A stretch of 64,000 nucleotides of DNA. Origin: UBA1351 sp963677885 (GTDB lineage Bacteria; Bacillota; Clostridia; Lachnospirales; Vallitaleaceae). A program made the position numbers and the translations under genes. Of the stretch, positions 63,707 through 64,000 are shown piece by piece (position 1 is the first letter of the stretch; each line of letters starts with the position of its first letter). Below the pieces are notes generated by a model. That model saw only the letters and a list, made by a program, of their open reading frames with translations. It ran no database searches and had not been told where the DNA came from. The stretch spans positions 2,728,001 to 2,792,000 of the forward strand of contig OY782500.1 in the NCBI GenBank assembly GCA_963677885.1, read 5' to 3'.

Positions 63707-64000
63707 CTATATATGATTCCTACGAGTCTTTCTCCATTTGCCAGGAGAAAGGCTTTCTTTTTTGGTAAAGGCCTTATAAAAGACAGAAAGATCCTTATAT
63801 CCAACCGATTCAGCAATTTCTTCAATAGTTTGGTTGGAGTTTTCCAGTAGGATTTTTGCATGCTTGATGCGAACATGGGTCAGGTATTGGATTGGAGTAA
63901 AACCGATGATTTTTTTCATCCTTCGGATAATATAGTCTTTGGAAAAGTGATGGGTTTGAGCCATATCATCCAGGCTAATGGGGTTCATATAGTTGTCGTG
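63707..64000 (-). CDS. AraC-family regulator, C-terminal part (runs off the window)
   Basis: The frame is open to the right edge: the codons for HDNYMNPISLDDMAQTHHF begin at the last base, so the gene starts beyond the window. The visible 97 residues hold both AraC helix-turn-helix motifs (SLDDMAQTHHFSKDYIIRRMKKI and TIEEIAESVGYKDLSVFYKAF). An ATG at 63988 lies within the conserved NYMNPISL run and is not the start. Its 3' end overlaps a terminator for the plus-strand gene. Confidence 0.85.
   Translation of the reverse strand, partial: HDNYMNPISLDDMAQTHHFSKDYIIRRMKKIIGFTPIQYLTHVRIKHAKILLENSNQTIEEIAESVGYKDLSVFYKAFTKKESLSPGKWRKTRRNHI
63726..63763 (+). terminator. Terminator of the orphan binding-protein gene, inside the antisense AraC gene
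   Basis: CTTTCTCC (63728-63735) and GGAGAAAG (63744-63751) pair around ATTTGCCA, followed by GCTTTCTTTTTT. It lies 55 bases after the binding-protein stop, within the last codons of the minus-strand AraC gene. Confidence 0.65.

Overview
The window reads as the chromosome of a low-GC, anaerobic-type Firmicute. The evidence is strong AGGAGG ribosome-binding sites, sigma-A promoters, intrinsic terminators, many lipobox lipoproteins, AraR-, YesM/YesN- and LplABC-type families, and a 16S rRNA with Clostridia character. Lachnospirales or Vallitaleaceae relatives look most likely, but that placement is inferred by eye, not by alignment.

Layout. (1) 1-3950: the tail of an unrecognised gene, then a nucleoside-type ABC importer (double ATPase plus two permeases). 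(2) 4223-9539: a signalling cluster. A membrane CheA-like kinase carries HPt, ATPase and a C-terminal CheX-like domain. It is followed by a receiver protein with a STAS-like tail and an HD-GYP protein. (3) 9742-16273: a ribosomal RNA operon in the unusual order tRNA-Ser, 16S, 5S, tRNA-Ala, 23S, tRNA-Asn, tRNA-Glu, 5S, tRNA-Cys, tRNA-fMet. (4) 16470-22742: a sulfur (or selenium) handling region. It has a DsrE-like protein, a flavodoxin, a thioredoxin reductase fused to a thioredoxin fold, a YeeE/YedE transporter split into two genes around two tusA copies encoding the same protein, a divergent LysR regulator and a third TusA. Three kinds of short tandem repeat lie in its intergenic regions. (5) 22808-29425: aminotransferase, glycosyltransferase and ATP-grasp genes in an overlapping operon, an SsuA/SsuC-like importer without an ATPase gene, and a GT-C glycosyltransferase. 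(6) 29832-32737: two exported rhodanese lipoproteins, one with four rhodanese domains made by tandem duplication. (7) 32942-38658: mixed small operons, including two genes preceded by 8-codon reading frames that run into hairpins. (8) 39004-64000: a carbohydrate locus with two sugar ABC importers, a clan GH-D-like hydrolase, AraR-like and AraC regulators, a Gfo/Idh/MocA dehydrogenase, a GH4 glycosidase, four Cys-type sulfatases, a YesM/YesN two-component system, an orphan sugar-binding lipoprotein and a partial AraC gene.

How it fits together. Regions 4 and 6 together suggest a route for extracellular sulfane sulfur: exported rhodaneses, a split YeeE channel, cytoplasmic TusA carriers and a thiol-disulfide reductase, with LysR as likely regulator. 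Region 8 looks like a utilisation locus for a sulfated, alpha-linked polysaccharide or glycan: sulfatases desulfate it, two glycosidases cleave it and two importers take up the products, probably energised by a shared ATPase encoded elsewhere. The best candidates for something undescribed are the kinase-CheX fusion, the split transporter with twin tusA, the four-domain rhodanese lipoprotein, and the short-ORF/hairpin leaders. All functions are inferred from sequence motifs; no database search was run.
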